Counted from the stretch's first letter, positions 35,501 to 48,495 are shown. The stretch: 64,000 nucleotides of DNA from Wuchereria bancrofti (GCA_005281725.1 SSBO01000007.1:4160402-4224401), one strand, 5' to 3'. Program-made: numbers and translations. Notes: a model not told the origin generated them from the letters alone.

Positions 35501-36566
35501 AAGTTCAAATTTGTTTGTTTTCCCATTCATCTTGCTTGCCTGTATCAATTTATCACAGGGTATAAGGCTTCTAGCTAATGCTTGTGAAATTTCGTTCTCA
35601 TAAATTTGCATCTGAAATGAAAATTTATAAAATTGTTTGGATTAACTCTTTATCTCGCATCTTTGGAGTGATTCTGCCTAAAAAGGAAATTGCAGAAAAT
35701 AAATAGCTGAATGTCACTCGATCAAATGAACTTATACTTCAGTTCAAAATATCTGCTACGGATTATTCATTGCGTTTCTTACCCGCTGTGAATATTCAAC
35801 GAATTTATTCAAAAAAATTCTTTCATCTGATGTTGCAACAAGGCTTTCCCTAAGTTGTTGAACAATTCTCGTTTCCAACATTTCAACGTTTGCACCCATC
35901 ATTCGATCCACTTCACGACCATTACATAAGAAAACAAACGTTGGCATTGCATTAATTCCGAACTGAGTGCTCGTTTCTATAGTTAACAAAATTAGGAAGG
36001 CTTCTAGTAAGTGTTAAGTTCTAAGTAGTGGATTTTTGTGTTTAAATCTTTAAATCTCTCCTAAGTACTATTTCAAATGTCTATATATTTAAATACAAAA
36101 ATATCACTGTAAACTATAAAGCTAATGATTGTTGCGTATAATGATTGATTGAAAACAATTATAAGAACTCTCGGAAGTGAATCACAACGCTTGTAAAAAA
36201 GATTAAATTTGGTTTTAAAGAAAATATGAATGAATTAAAGAATATATTACAGATAAATGTGGATGAACGAAAAGAATAATATGCAAAGCTGAAAGATCAT
36301 TTTTAGTAAGTCAAGCTATGAGACGTTGGCAAAATAAATTTTATAAAGAGAAAAACAAAATGAAAAAACGGACGTCTGCATATTTCCACATTGACTTTGA
36401 TAAAAATGACTTGTAGATACTTTTCAGACAGCCTTTCTATATATGGTGAAATTGCACGACAAGGACCACACCAGTTGGCATAGAAGTCGATGACAGCAAG
36501 CCTCATAGCTGCTTCTGCAAGGAACTGCGAGAAAGTGAAATCATCGGGTAGCTCACGAACAACCAT
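32551..36566 (-). CDS. png-1: Peptide:N-glycanase with N-terminal thioredoxin domain (PNG-1/NGLY1)
   Basis: Cytosolic deglycosylating amidase of ER-associated degradation, here fused to a thioredoxin. Ten exons on the minus strand (36566-36374, 35976-35783, 35611-35404, 35307-35163, 35084-35016, 34579-34462, 34289-34146, 33971-33730, 33439-33199, 32748-32551) give 583 aa in frame. Residues 1-100: thioredoxin with WCGPC and the cis-Pro loop AMPTFVF. Residues about 130-370: transglutaminase-like core with zinc cysteines (KCELC and KCRKC), catalytic Cys in CGRCGEWANCF, His in DVTDHVW, and Asp in HCDPCE. The end is a PAW-like carbohydrate-binding domain (KGWRSLV, CWSFDFG). The Trx-PNGase fusion is characteristic of nematode PNG-1. 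The last acceptor is duplicated in tandem (32740-32771). The start is the first ATG, although TTG-initiated frames extend upstream. Confidence 0.94.
32740..32771. repeat. 16-bp tandem duplication across a splice acceptor
   Basis: Copies at 32740-32755 and 32756-32771 differ by one base. On the minus strand both contain a TTGCA(A/G)G acceptor followed by GGCATAATG or GCATAATG. The downstream copy gives the in-frame exon 10 of PNG-1. Confidence 0.9.
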
Positions 36567-36762
36567 CGCGCCGTGTTTCAATAAAGCATTCTGTAAACAA
36601 AACTAAACTGCATGTATATCACAAAATGCAGAAACATCCGATGCGACTACTGAAGTAAACTTTCCTATAACAGAAAAATACACCTTTTAATGAGAATATT
36701 CATTGACAGTTAGGTACCAATCTTCGAACTTGGTCCAAATAGGTTTTTCAGCCTAATAATAA

Positions 36763-36899
36763 TACTCTATTTTATCCCACACCAATCTTCTCTATTCTAT
36801 CCTACTCTGTTCCAAACTAGCCCTCTATTCCATCTTATTCTATCCCATGTCAATCTTCTTTATTTTGTCTTATCCTATTCTACGTCAACCTTCTTTGTC
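36763..36899. repeat. Degenerate CTATTCTATCC-type minisatellite
   Basis: Imperfect repeats of a unit of about 25-35 bases built from TCTATTCTATCC and CAATCTTCT elements. At least four diverged units are visible. The tract is strongly pyrimidine-biased on the plus strand. Confidence 0.7.
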
Positions 36900-38233
36900 C
36901 TACGTGATTCCCCGTTCTTTACGCACATAAAAACATTTGGAAATGCGGAGAGTGGCGTACTTCTGCAGTATCCGCAGCTCAGAGCACTTTCGTTATTGTT
37001 GGGCGCAAAAGGGATAAGTTGAGAAGTGATGTAATTGTGAATTACTAGAAACTTCAAAGAGATTTCTCTGTTTCATTTCCACTAGTAATTGAGTAGAACC
37101 ATACTATTCAATTCTGTAATCTTTATTCTGCCTTGACTTTCATCTATATCTGGAAATCTAAAAAAGGTGATCATTACTAAAATTTTATGACCAATAAGAC
37201 AGTAAAAACCTAAGAATTACTTGACCAGGTCATTTAATTGCTTGACTGCATCTTAATTTAGTTGTCAGTTACTAAATTATTTATTTCACATGAAAAACTT
37301 CACAATCCAAACTATTTCTTAGCAAGAAATCCATAAAATCGCATTTGGTAGTTCGGCCAATTCCTTTTATGGATATGAAATATTCGATAATATCGTTTAT
37401 TTCAGCGATAATATTTAATCCACCGTGATAATATCGTTTTTCAAGTCTACGACATTTGAGCGAAAAAAAAAAACCATTATTTGCTGTACAACTGACGTGC
37501 AGACATTTGGATAACAGTAAACTCCCTTATTTCTAATAAGTTATTCATAGAGTCTGACCATCTAAAGTTACAGGATATGGCTATGCAGTAAAAAGCTTCT
37601 GAAAACTGCATGAGAACAAAAAGAACTGCTGAGACATGTGTTTGTAGGTGAAACATAGGATGATAGTGGACAGTATGATATTCCAGTTGCAAGTAATGAA
37701 AGTAAACATATAGTTGGATAAGGCCATATTAGCTTTCTGTTTGCGCATTCTCGGAATTTATAATTATTATACTATTTTTGTCTATCTTCGATTGCACTAT
37801 TATTAGTTAAGTATTGTCCAAAAGCATTAATATTTAAATTAAGAAAGACTAATAGTACCTAAAATTCAAAAGGTGCACGGTTGCGAAACTACGAGTGGTG
37901 CGAAGAAATCCTGAAATAAACACCTTGGTAATGGAGAATAATAAGGGACTTGTGGACTTTTAGACTGTTGGTGCTTAGTGATGCTCAAAGTGTGGATACC
38001 GGTGCCCGTGATAATCATATCACATACCCGGGATTGGCAACTTTACCTTAAATAATTCCATCTGGTGATTCCTTCCTGGAATTCAACTCTTCTTGTCCTC
38101 AACACTACAATACATACTCAAGAAACAAAGGTTTATTTTTATTTCATTCCTGTTAAAAAGTGAGAGGAAGCTCACAAGGCAATATTGAACTTATTGTTAA
38201 AACAACGTCATCTGATTCGACGTTTTGCCCATC

Positions 38234-38266
38234 ACATAAAGTTTTTTTTTTTTTTTTTACATAAAG
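38234..38266. repeat. 17-T tract flanked by 8-bp direct repeats
   Basis: ACATAAAG (38234-38241), seventeen T (38242-38258), then ACATAAAG (38259-38266). This pattern resembles a poly(A) tail insertion on the minus strand with a target-site duplication, although no element body is attached. Confidence 0.7.
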
Positions 38267-38940
38267 TGAACCATGCTCACACTGTTTATCCTCTGTTCCA
38301 TTATGGCAGAAAAACCTGATGATCTGCAGAAATTTTGCCTGAATCGATAATCCAGCTGGTAATCATTCCCTCTACAGGTAACTAATAGAACAAACGCAGA
38401 TGAAACTCTAAATATTTTTACACTTGTTCACATCAAAATTCCCCAGTACACGTTAAGTGTTCAAACATCTAAATATTTGAAATTTGTTGAAAGTTCAAAA
38501 ACATGCAACAATAATTATATGATATCGAAATATCATTTTTCAGAGATAGCACTCGATGATGACAAAACTGCCTGATAAATGATGGACAAATCATTTGCCA
38601 AACAGTTATAAATTAATTTTAAGCTCCAGTGCTATATGCAACATATGTACAATAAGAAAAAATGACATTTTGTAATTAACAGTAAGTCTAATAGGGTTAG
38701 AGTTACAGTAACGACTGGGTTATTGAAGAAGAACTAGTGGACGTTCCATCGGTAGAGAACTGTCGTTCACACTACAGTCTGCATTAAGTAATTTACTTGT
38801 GATTCGATGCAAACTCATTCGATTCTCCTGTAGCTCCTAAGAAGAACTAATTGCGGAAGCAATAAAAATTTGAAACCTAAAATTTCGTTTTAGATTTAAA
38901 TTTACATGACAAAAAATACGCTCCAAACGGTCCAAATTTT

Positions 38941-41900
38941 TTAAAAACTTCGACTATAGAAAGCTAAAAATGCAAAACTTATTTGCAACGTATATCTCCG
39001 GACGAAAAGTGGTCGGACAAATAGCTCGTTAAATTTGTAAGCAACTCCCTTATATGTATCTCTTTCATATTTACTAAATTTATCAATCTCTTCTGTATCA
39101 GCCAAATGTTCCGATTGATCGAATATAAACTTAAAGAGACTATAATTCATAGCGAGTAATTAGAAGCGTTAAAAAAAGTCTAAAGTCAAATAACAGGCAT
39201 CAATTTGGAATAATTTGGGATCCGAAATTTTTTGCAAAACATAATATAAATACTTAAGATACTAATATACAAAATACTAATATACAAATTTAATAGTAAA
39301 CATTCAAAAACCATTTCTTGCGTTTTACTTAGCAGCACAGCAAATCTATCCGTGTCACTTAGCATCTAAAATTTAAAGTACATTTACTAGGGAAGTTAAA
39401 ATTTTTACTCGTAGCACAGGTAAAGTTGTACCACCAAGAAAAATAATGGTGAATAACACGATGAAAAGTGTTGTTGTTAACAAAACTCTTTTTGTTTCCT
39501 GGTTTTCTATCGATATATGTAAAGCTAATGCAAATGCCACAGCTCCTCTCATACCTGAAAATTCCAAACCTCGAAGCAATAAAGAAATTAAGCAAAACTG
39601 CTTGGAAACATTGAGTTATACTACATTTCTTTTGACCAAAATTTCTTTCCATAACTGACTGAATTTTAAGTCGTAAAAGTAAACATACAATAGCACAGAT
39701 GAAAAGTTATGCCACCACTTTCATAACTTAATGATGTATTTCAAGAGAAAAAAGGGGTAGGAAGCCAGTTTCACCTGCATTTTTGAAATGGAATCGATTG
39801 AAGTTTCTCTCAAAACTGAGAGATTCAGATCAACCAAGCTAAATCAAATCAGCTCTTACTTGTTCATAGGTAAATAAACAGACAATAACCAAAGATTCCA
39901 TGCTATTCACAGGAAAACGACCTTTAGAAAGTCCAATTAAACTGCACTACAGACTCTTTTACATTCCCATTCGCAAAATTTCGATGTTAAATTAAATAAC
40001 ATGAAACTTGCCACTATACCACATTATGAACTGATTCTTTATAGAAATCTGAGGACGACGACATTTGTTGGCTAGATAAGCAAGGGGAAATACATTGAAT
40101 GCACGACCGACGAAGCAAAGCAACTGTAACAACATTCTTTGCATTAAGCACCATAAATTTTTGGTTTTTTAGTAATATAATGATCTTATGAAACTGGAAG
40201 CGTCGATGTGACTGAATAACAAACGCAAAGACAGCCGATCATCTCGAGAAAGTCCACCGCTATTCAATTTCATCACTCCAGTGATCAGGTCATTTGTATT
40301 ATAATAAAAATTGTGAAGACCTAGTGAATAAGTTAAAATGGAAAACTAACAATGCTCCATGATACAAACATTGGTTCAAATTGAAGTTTGATTGTAAACA
40401 AAGCCAATCCTAAATATGCAAAAATGCAGGTTTCTTAAAATAACATGACTATGATAAATGTCGAGCTGAATTTCTCAATATCAATTTTGTGTCATAACGA
40501 TAGAATCTCGACATCTCTGTTCTCCTTATGTGCATAGAAAATTTACCTGCCACAAATGCTAATGTTCTAAATGTCTGCTGCATTGTGATTTGTGTTATAG
40601 GCGAAATATTGAAATGAGTGTATCGAGAGATGGTTATTGAGCAAAATCAAATAGCCACTATACCTAAAATTACAAAAAATTAAGATAAATATATGAAAAT
40701 TTTTGATCAAACATTTTCTTGGTAAAACCTGAAAGTGAAATGGCATCTGCAAGACCGTATGGCAAATATGCAAATATAAGTAGTGAACCAAATTTCAGTG
40801 AAGATCAACGTATTTGAACATCTGAAATGAACATGAGAAATCATTGAAAACTCACACCCTCATATAATTAATTTTATTAAAATAAAAAAAAAAAAATTGA
40901 AGAATGAAAGAAATACCAATGCTGACAGAAATCCAACAAAGGCACCAAGAAGAGCAGATATGAGAAAGATATAGGTAAATCTGGAGATTACAGGGAAAAA
41001 TAAGCTGACTGATGTCGAACATGTAACATTTTGAAGAGACATTTCCAGCGAAGTAGATGTAAGAACGATAGAAACCACGTCGTTGAGTATGGACTCGCCA
41101 AAAAGTTTCAGCATTCGCTGAACCTAAAAGTAATCTTGATAAGAAAAATAATTCAAGTACATCACCGGACCACAACTGTAAAAAATAGTTCAGCACTTGA
41201 AACTTGCGTTTTTCTGCTTTTAGTACATTTCTTAAACAAGTTTAATTAAATTTCTTCTTGAATTTAGAGAAAAACTTCATAAAATGCAATTATACCAGTG
41301 CTATTAACATGGAAATTTTTTAAAGGCAACAGTAAAAGCATACGTTTAATGCTTGAAAGATTGCAAGCGTAGCAACTGGATCCACAGCAGAAATCATTAA
41401 GCCAAATGCAAAACTCTCTGCGACGCTCATTTTATACATTAAATTTGCCTGATAATAAAAAGAAAAAAGTAAGGACTAAATCCATAAGTAGAAAATATAG
41501 TAACATTGAAACGAAGCAACTGACTAATACTTCAATATGCTTTGACCCGTAAAGGCTCTACTCTCTTTGAAATATCCGTAGCAAACAGTAAAAAACTTTT
41601 CGCTCGACAATACCTATTCCTAAAATACTGAATTCGAAACCAGCTGTGAATTTCTGAACAAATGGAATAGATATCGGCAATAGTCTCAAAATGAACCAAA
41701 ATGAATGGTAATGCGCATTTTGAGTAATAATGACTGATACGACTGGCATATTTGTAAAATCCACTCATATATTAGAATCGTTATCGCAGAATTAGAATCG
41801 CAGAAACAGCTATGTTTCAGGAAATACAATAAAAATTTTATCCAAGATAACCTGGCCAAGGACGTACAACGCTGAACCAATAGTTAAAGCAGATATTACT

Positions 41901-43455
41901 GTTCCAAGTGTAGCAAATGATAAGATCGGGAACATATTCATGAAGAAATCGCCCTATAATTTAATAAAACTATAAGATCAAAAAAAGAGATGTGTTGCCA
42001 AATGAATGAAAAAATTGAACAACAGGGTACGAAGAAGTATCAGGAAAACTAATACCAGAGACACGTCTCTTTTGATACAGTAAGTTATTTTTTATTTCAT
42101 AATTTACTTTGTGCAAGTTATAACCATTCTCGAAAATAATCGACGGAAGGAGAACAAGAAAGAATATATTGGGGTTAAGTGTTTCTACTTCTGTCCAATC
42201 TCTTCTACTGTATGACAACACGAAACCAATTACAGCACCTGTAAATTATCTCAAACAGAACAAAATCTGCAAATAATACGATTTGGTTAAATGTGGAGAA
42301 CTCAAGAAGCAGTCATCGAAAAGATGATTTAAAATGAAAAGATGAAAAGAAATGTCACGCCAATTAATGATATTCAGTGGTTTTTAATAGCAGTATTTTC
42401 TAAAAGGAATTACAATGAGTAAGAAAAATCCATTTACTAGAAAAATAAGAAGTTCAATTCGTGCTTTGTTAACAGTCCAACTACATTGCAATTAACTTAA
42501 GCAGAAGTAATGAATAATGACAATATTTAATAGAAACTCCCCTAAAATAACTATGGCTAAACTTTCTGGTATAAAATATAATTTAGATACGACAAGTATA
42601 TGCACGACCAATGTTGACATAGCAATCACCATGAGTATGAAAAAAATAGCCTGAAAATTTTCATAGCATGAGGAAAATGCTAAATGCATTCAAAGTTTGA
42701 ATAAGGGTTACCCTTCCTCGAGAAAAAAAGGATTCGCCATCGAACTTTTCTTTTCCTCCACATCTTCACTGTGTTCATCAATTGATAATATTGGTAGCTT
42801 CGTTGTCTTGTTGTCAACGACATCGCTATAAAATGATGTAACCTAGCCGGTGCTCATTTTGACAATATTCAACGATGCTTTCAGTATTAAACTACAATGA
42901 ACGACAGAAATTTACCTATGAAATCTTTTCAGTTCCACAATACTTTGACGTCACATGACGGTCTCAATATGAATACAAAAAACATGCTCAAAAAACTTTA
43001 TTCACTATTAGCTTATAGATCCATTGCTCAATAGTTTTCTCATATAATTTAAAGATATATTTTAGAAAAGCCAACCTTTCTGTCAATGAATATCTCAGTC
43101 ATCAATATGTCGCGTTCACCATGACATCTGTTCAACAACTTTATCATGTTTGAACAAAGAACAATAGAAATACAGCAACGACATAATCGCCTGTTTTCTC
43201 TTAACTACTTTTTCCCGCCTTAGTTTTCAACAACATATCAATTGGAACTGGCAAGACATTTACCAAATCTTTAAACTTTCAATCTTATTAAAATTATAGC
43301 TACAAACCTAATAAATAAATATCGAAAAATGCACACTTTTCTGCCCCGTTATTGCTTTCGGGAAGCAAATCTGCATTAACTGGAAGTAGCAGTAGAAACC
43401 TCAACAATCCAGCAAAACTTAACGTGCTCCTTCCTCCACTGCTTATGCTTAGCAT
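38941..43455 (-). CDS. nhx-8: Na+/H+ exchanger, NHX-8/NHE8 (SLC9A8) type, frame disrupted in this sequence
   Basis: Organellar Na+(K+)/H+ antiporter. Exons on the minus strand encode, in order: signal-like start (43455), YFIPESLAIVILG, NPNIFFLVLLPSIIFENGYN, GTVISALTIGSALYVLGQ, FAFGLMISAVDPVATLAIF, LFGESILNDVVSIVLTS (the transport-core GESxLND), FGSLLIFAYLPYGLADAISL, MQQTFRTLAF, ETCIFAYLGLALF, FVGRAFNVFPLAYL, FSGMRGAVAFALAL and a tail SEHLADTEEIDKF. Every segment matches NHE8 best. Two lesions are visible: an in-frame TGA at 40647-40649 where NHE8 has Leu (GIVAI*F), and a frameshift at about 40797-40806. The exon 2/3 and 3/4 phases also do not resolve, the former possibly a missing T in a T-run. 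The gene is decaying, or the sequence carries errors. One intron uses a GC donor near 40024. Confidence 0.8.
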
Positions 43456-44654
43456 CGCCCTTTTCCCTAGCTTAATCGCTCTGGAAATATTCAGCACATA
43501 CCATATTTCACTTGTAAATTTCTCATTTTAAATGCCAAAATGAAAAACATAGTTCAAATACCATATCAAAAGATTTATTCCACTCAGCTTCGATAAATAA
43601 TAAATTTAAAAAAGTGAGCACACACTGCTATGTTATTGAGAAGCCATGAAATGCTTATGAGCGCTCAACAAATGATTGTGATGCTGAGGACCAACAAGTT
43701 GTCAACTGTTTTAACTCAACTGATAACAACATGAGCAGGGCCTATAAAACCTTATTAAAAAACCGAGGTAGACAGTCAAACTGTGAAAAATACACTACAA
43801 GAAATGCCGCGTTTTATGCTGACTCATATGACATAAACAAAAGAAGTTTCAGGTCGAACAGCCACCACTCGTCAAAAGCATTATGTTCTGTCCAACAAAA
43901 CACTGGGAAAGAAACAAATTTTACTGGTTTGCATCCAAATAATTCCATTAACACAAAAGCATGGAAAAAAAAGGACCAAACCTAAAAAGTAACATACATC
44001 CCAAACAAACAACCGAGAATTCCACATATAAAAAGAGGAGGTAAGCACTGTGAAAATGGGAAATAAGAATTCATAAAGATTTATAGATTTAAAGGATTGA
44101 TTGCTTTAAAAAAAAACATAACGAACTGATAAATGCTTAATAATAATAGTAAGAACCAATCACGGTAAATATTACGCACGGCAATGGGCTAATAATTTTG
44201 TTACTGTATTTTTCAAAACACGGGCTTTAGAAACTAAAGATTTTAGACTTGGGTCAAATTGGTGTGCACAGCAATAGCAGTTACTAGGAAGTTACTAGAA
44301 ACAATAAAAATTAACTACGACGTAGTAGAACAGTAATATTTATCGACGATTTATCAAACCTCTCCATGATAAAAGTAATGTGGAGAAAATAATGGGCAGT
44401 CAAACGAAGAGCAACAAACATTCTGCATTAGAAGCAGATCCGATTAGGTCACAGGGAATCAATTTTTATATGTTTCTCGTAAAATTCCCCATTAAGCTAC
44501 ATATATTTACTTTCCATTTCCTTTATTATTTGCGGACCATTTATCTCCATCGGAATAAACTAAACATGATAATCGCTTATGCAAGCATTTAAATTCTGTA
44601 ATAATATAAATAACAAACGAGACCATAACATTCGCGATAACTGATTAAGCCAGT
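43456..44654. other. Intergenic, no gene supported
   Basis: About 1.2 kb between NHX-8 and the 3' end of lamin, which are both on the minus strand. A plus-strand ATG ORF (43731-43985, 84 codons) is basic, Asn/Ser-rich and has no recognisable domain. I regard it as chance. Confidence 0.45.
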
Positions 44655-47600
44655 CTACATAACAGCACATCGCTGATCCGGATCCTGACCGTCATCACTA
44701 ACAAACTGTCCATACTGGAGCTCAGCAGTGCTTTCTCTAGTAGCCATTTCATTGCCATCCGCATCAACCAAAGATGTTTTGACCCGATCACCAGCAGGCC
44801 ACTGTTGATTCTTCATTACTAACTGAGATGGTGGCGTATGCTTTTCACCGCTATCAGCACTCCAAACCTCCAATACAGGTATAAACCCAATAAAACTGCG
44901 TTAATGAAAAGGCAGAAACCTTCTTCCATCTTACGTCCAAAGGAGAAAATTTTCTATACAAAAGCAAGTTCGTTAGTTATAATCATCGAAAACAGAGAAA
45001 CTTCTAATATGGATAAAAAATGCAGACATACAGTGATGGTATCGCCGGGTTTCATCGTTTGTCTAGAATGGAATTTGTAAACAGTTTCTTTATCATTAGC
45101 AATGCTTTTGATGGCCCATTGACCAATTGAGATTGTTTCCTCGCCTTTATTCACTAACTTTATGAACTTCCCATCCGTGTCATGCTCCTCTATCTCGATA
45201 TCGCAATCTGAGTTGGAAGTTGTCTGAAACCATTTTTTTAGTTGACACGTATTTGCATCAGTGATTGATTAAAACTGTTTTCAAGAGACATATAAGAAGC
45301 ACATGTTAACATAAAGCAAAAAGAAAACAGTTTGTCCAATATGAAGAAACAATCTATCGTTTTTGAGTCTGAGAATACCTTGTACGATTTTGCAGTGTTG
45401 CGATAATACAAACTGTCGTCCGATGCATTAAAGCGTTTTCGTTTGATCGGACGACGATGACCAGAATCTGTATACGACAAACTGAAGCGATTACCAGCAG
45501 ATGGTGAGGCTGCCGGAGAACCTCCAGAAGATTGCTGCGAAATATTTAATCTAAATGACAAACAACAATAAAACGGTGGGAAAAAAGCAAGACTGTCCAA
45601 GAATAACACATTGGTCACAAACACAGCTCTCAAAGAATAACACATTGGAATTCGCAATGTTATGATAATCTCAAAACTGACAATTTTCCGATCAAGAGCA
45701 TATTAGTGAAAAAAATACCGAGATTCTTCTCCTTCCAACAAATTCTGATATGCTTTTAGTTCGGTGTCAAGCTGCACCTTAAGATCAAACAAATCTTGAT
45801 ATTCATTCAACAAACGATCAATTTCTTCCTGAAGCTCCGCAACACGCTTATCGCGTTGATTAATACGAACATCGCAATCATCACGCACAAAACGCAACTG
45901 AAACATACATCTTAATGGTGCTTTTCATCGATTAAATCGTTATAATATGCTAAATAAATCTAAGATTGGAAGAGCAAATCAAATACGATCAAACATTGAC
46001 AAACTTGACTCTCCAGATCAGCAATCTTCTTGTTAAGACCTTCTATACGGCTCTCATATCCACCTTCAACTTTTTCCATTTCATGGACACGCAGACGTAA
46101 CCTTGCTGCTTCCTCTTTTGCTAGATTCATTTGTTGACGAGCTTCATTTGCTTCATTAAGCTTGTTCTAAAATAACATTCAAAATGAAACAAAATAGAAA
46201 CGACAAACATTTAGTTCTGGATAGTTTAAACCTTATAGGTTTCATCGATATCACGTCGGTTCTTGTTTAATCTTTCATCAAATTCAGCGCGCATTGCTTG
46301 AAGTTGTTCTTGCAAGCGTGACTCATACGTGCGTTCCATTTCACGTGCCGTTGTTGTCATCTCCACCTGCCGTTTTCGATGTATTTCCTCTAACTGCTGA
46401 AAAAAAAAACACATAAGCTAAACCAAACCCTAATTATTCCGTTAGATTTATACAATCTCTTATTACGATAGTTTAGGAGGTTTGGAAATACCAGTAGCAC
46501 ACTATTTATATTCTCATATACATTGTTAAACATGTGGAGAATGAATGGCATAAAATTACAAATAAGATAGACGTTCAAACTTGCCCCTTCATGAGTTCTT
46601 TTCAAAAATTCATAGTCTTCCTTTAGTGACTGATTCTGGTTGTGAAGTGCGGTATTGGCAAGCGCTTCATCCTCTACCTGTTTTCGCAATATCTCCAACT
46701 GCTGCTTCAAATCTTCATTTTCGGCAAACAAATTCTAGAAATGACATCTATAAAAAAAAAAACTAAACAAAACTCAGAATAAACCCACAAATAATGTTAA
46801 CCTTATTCTCATCCTCCAGGTGTCTTCTTATGTTATCGGCAGAATTTAGTCTAGCCTGAAGATCCTGTATAAGATTGTCGTTACTTAGACGGAGCTTTTC
46901 CGATTGCTTAAGCTCCTTTTCAAGCTTTCCAATCTTAAAAACGCACAACATTAAGTCAAACTTCAATTAAAAATAGCGAAGATTTAAGTAGAATGACAAC
47001 TTTTCTAACTCCATAGCAGAAGATCAATGAAGACAGCAAATAATTCCAAATACCCATGCAATCTCACATTATACGTGAGATTGTTTATACTTAGTAAAAG
47101 ACTGAACCGATTACTCTAGCACGAAGATTATCGCGTTCGGCGAGGGCTGATTTTGCCTCCATATTGACACGAGTTTTCTCTTTCAAAGCATCATCGATTA
47201 GATCACGCAACTCCTTGACTTTCGCTTCATAACGTGCTACCAAATCATGCCGCTCTTTCTTTTCGACCACTTCACTTTCATTTATACGCACGTTCAAGCG
47301 CTCATTTTCCAGTTCAAGTTGGCGAACTCGCTTAAATAGAGTGATAAAACGGTAGTGGCTGCATTTTTTTCTCAACGATGAATCCATTCTTAGCAAACGG
47401 CTTCTGATTATAACACACGTAATTAACTATCGATATTCATAAGAATATAACATTAACTGCAGAATAACCAGTGATTCTACTTTTGAAAAAAAAATGGAAC
47501 TTAAGTAAATATTTACATCAATGTAAACAGCAAGTCGGTCATTCAGATTTGATAACGTATCTTTCTCGTACTGTCGAGTTCGACGACTGGGTGAAACCGA

Positions 47601-48031
47601 AATGCTAGAAAACAGAAAAGTACAAATTCTTGCAATCAAGAGTTACGTTTTTAAATTTTTGTTTTACGCTTTTTAAAAAAAAAAAAACTGTTTTAATAAT
47701 AACTTTGTCAACAAAAATGACATTAAGAAAAGTGTTTTAATTATTGACGGCCACAAGAAACAAAAAAAATTCTTAAAGGGAAAAACATAATGCCAGTTCA
47801 CCGAAAACTATCCACGAAACTAGTTTTCAAGCCCAATTTCTGGAGAAACTTCCTTATTTCTGATCTTTACCTATTTCTTATATTTGGAAACTGTGAATCA
47901 TACTTGAAAGAGGATTCAGTTCCATCCCCACCGCTCTCCACAAGTATCGGATATTCAGTTGTTGCAGTTCGACTGCTTGATGCCAGACTAGTCGTACGAG
48001 ACGACGAACGTTTTTGCTTCGACGCAGACAT
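44655..48031 (-). CDS. lmn-1: Nuclear lamin (B-type, farnesylated)
   Basis: Intermediate-filament protein of the nuclear lamina. Eleven exons on the minus strand. The head (MSASKQKRSSSRTTSLASSS) is Ser/Arg-rich. Coil 1 begins EKDTLSNLNDRLAVYID|RVRQLELENERL, and the rod ends LKAYQNLLEGEESR, the intermediate-filament signature. A nuclear localisation signal (RRPIKRKRF) follows. The Ig-fold lamin tail shows DTDGKFIKLVNKG, ITVWSADSGEKHTPPSQLVM and NQQWPAG. The C-terminal CaaX is RCAVM, a farnesylation site. The order matches C. elegans LMN-1. The exon 5/6 junction (about 46582 and 46400) is out of phase by one base. A GGGG run at 46585-46588 that should be GGG would restore it, so I suspect a one-base sequence error. 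Confidence 0.95.
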
Positions 48032-48198
48032 TCTTTGTCAAGGTAACCTTTCAGATATGCTTAACAGTTAAATTACTATAGACAGCAATAAATTACAATG
48101 TACATTCCGTCAAATCCATTAATTCTACCATATCTTTCACGATGCTATGGGATATACAAATAACATCAGACTCAGTCAACGGTACCATCATTTATCCA

Positions 48199-48219
48199 CA
48201 TATATATATATATATATAT
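48199..48219. repeat. (TA)n microsatellite upstream of lamin
   Basis: About ten TA units, located about 170 bp upstream of the lamin start codon on its strand. Confidence 0.85.
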
Positions 48220-48446
48220 GATCTACATTAAACGTGTTCGCATATCCTTCCCAACATTTTCCAAAATATCAGCAAAAAGTTACATGCATAATATTTATAT
48301 AAACATACATATACAAATAACAAAAGATAATAAAACAGCTTAATGAAAAACTAAAGCAGCTTAATATCGAGAGGATCTAAAAAATCAACATTTCAAATTA
48401 TGTCAAGTATCGTTATCAGAAAACTTACCACAACAAGTGTTCTGTG

Positions 48447-48495
48447 TGTGAGGGAGAGAGAGAGGGGAGTAAAGTAGAAGAGAGGAGAGAGGGAA
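48447..48495. repeat. GAGA-rich purine tract upstream of lamin
   Basis: About 50 bases almost entirely of G and A, with GAGAGAGAGAG followed by AGAGGAGAGAGGG. It lies about 420 bp upstream of the lamin ATG. It could be simple-sequence DNA or a GAGA-type promoter element. Confidence 0.5.

Larger units (their letters stand above)
36567..38940. other. Intergenic region with minisatellite and poly-T tract
   Basis: About 2.4 kb between the PNG-1 start and the 3' end of the NHX-8-like gene. It contains the pyrimidine-rich minisatellite at 36763-36899, a cluster of GATAATATCG motifs near 37387-37437, and the poly-T insertion at 38234-38266. No gene seen. Confidence 0.45.

Noticed and set aside
36763..36899. 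CRISPR-like array or coding repeat
   Set aside because: Units vary in length and sequence, there are no unique spacers, and all frames are interrupted; it is a degenerate minisatellite.
43731..43985. 84-codon plus-strand ORF starting at ATG between NHX-8 and lamin
   Set aside because: Polar Asn/Ser/Lys composition typical of chance AT-rich ORFs, with no domain and no splice signals; no family recognised.
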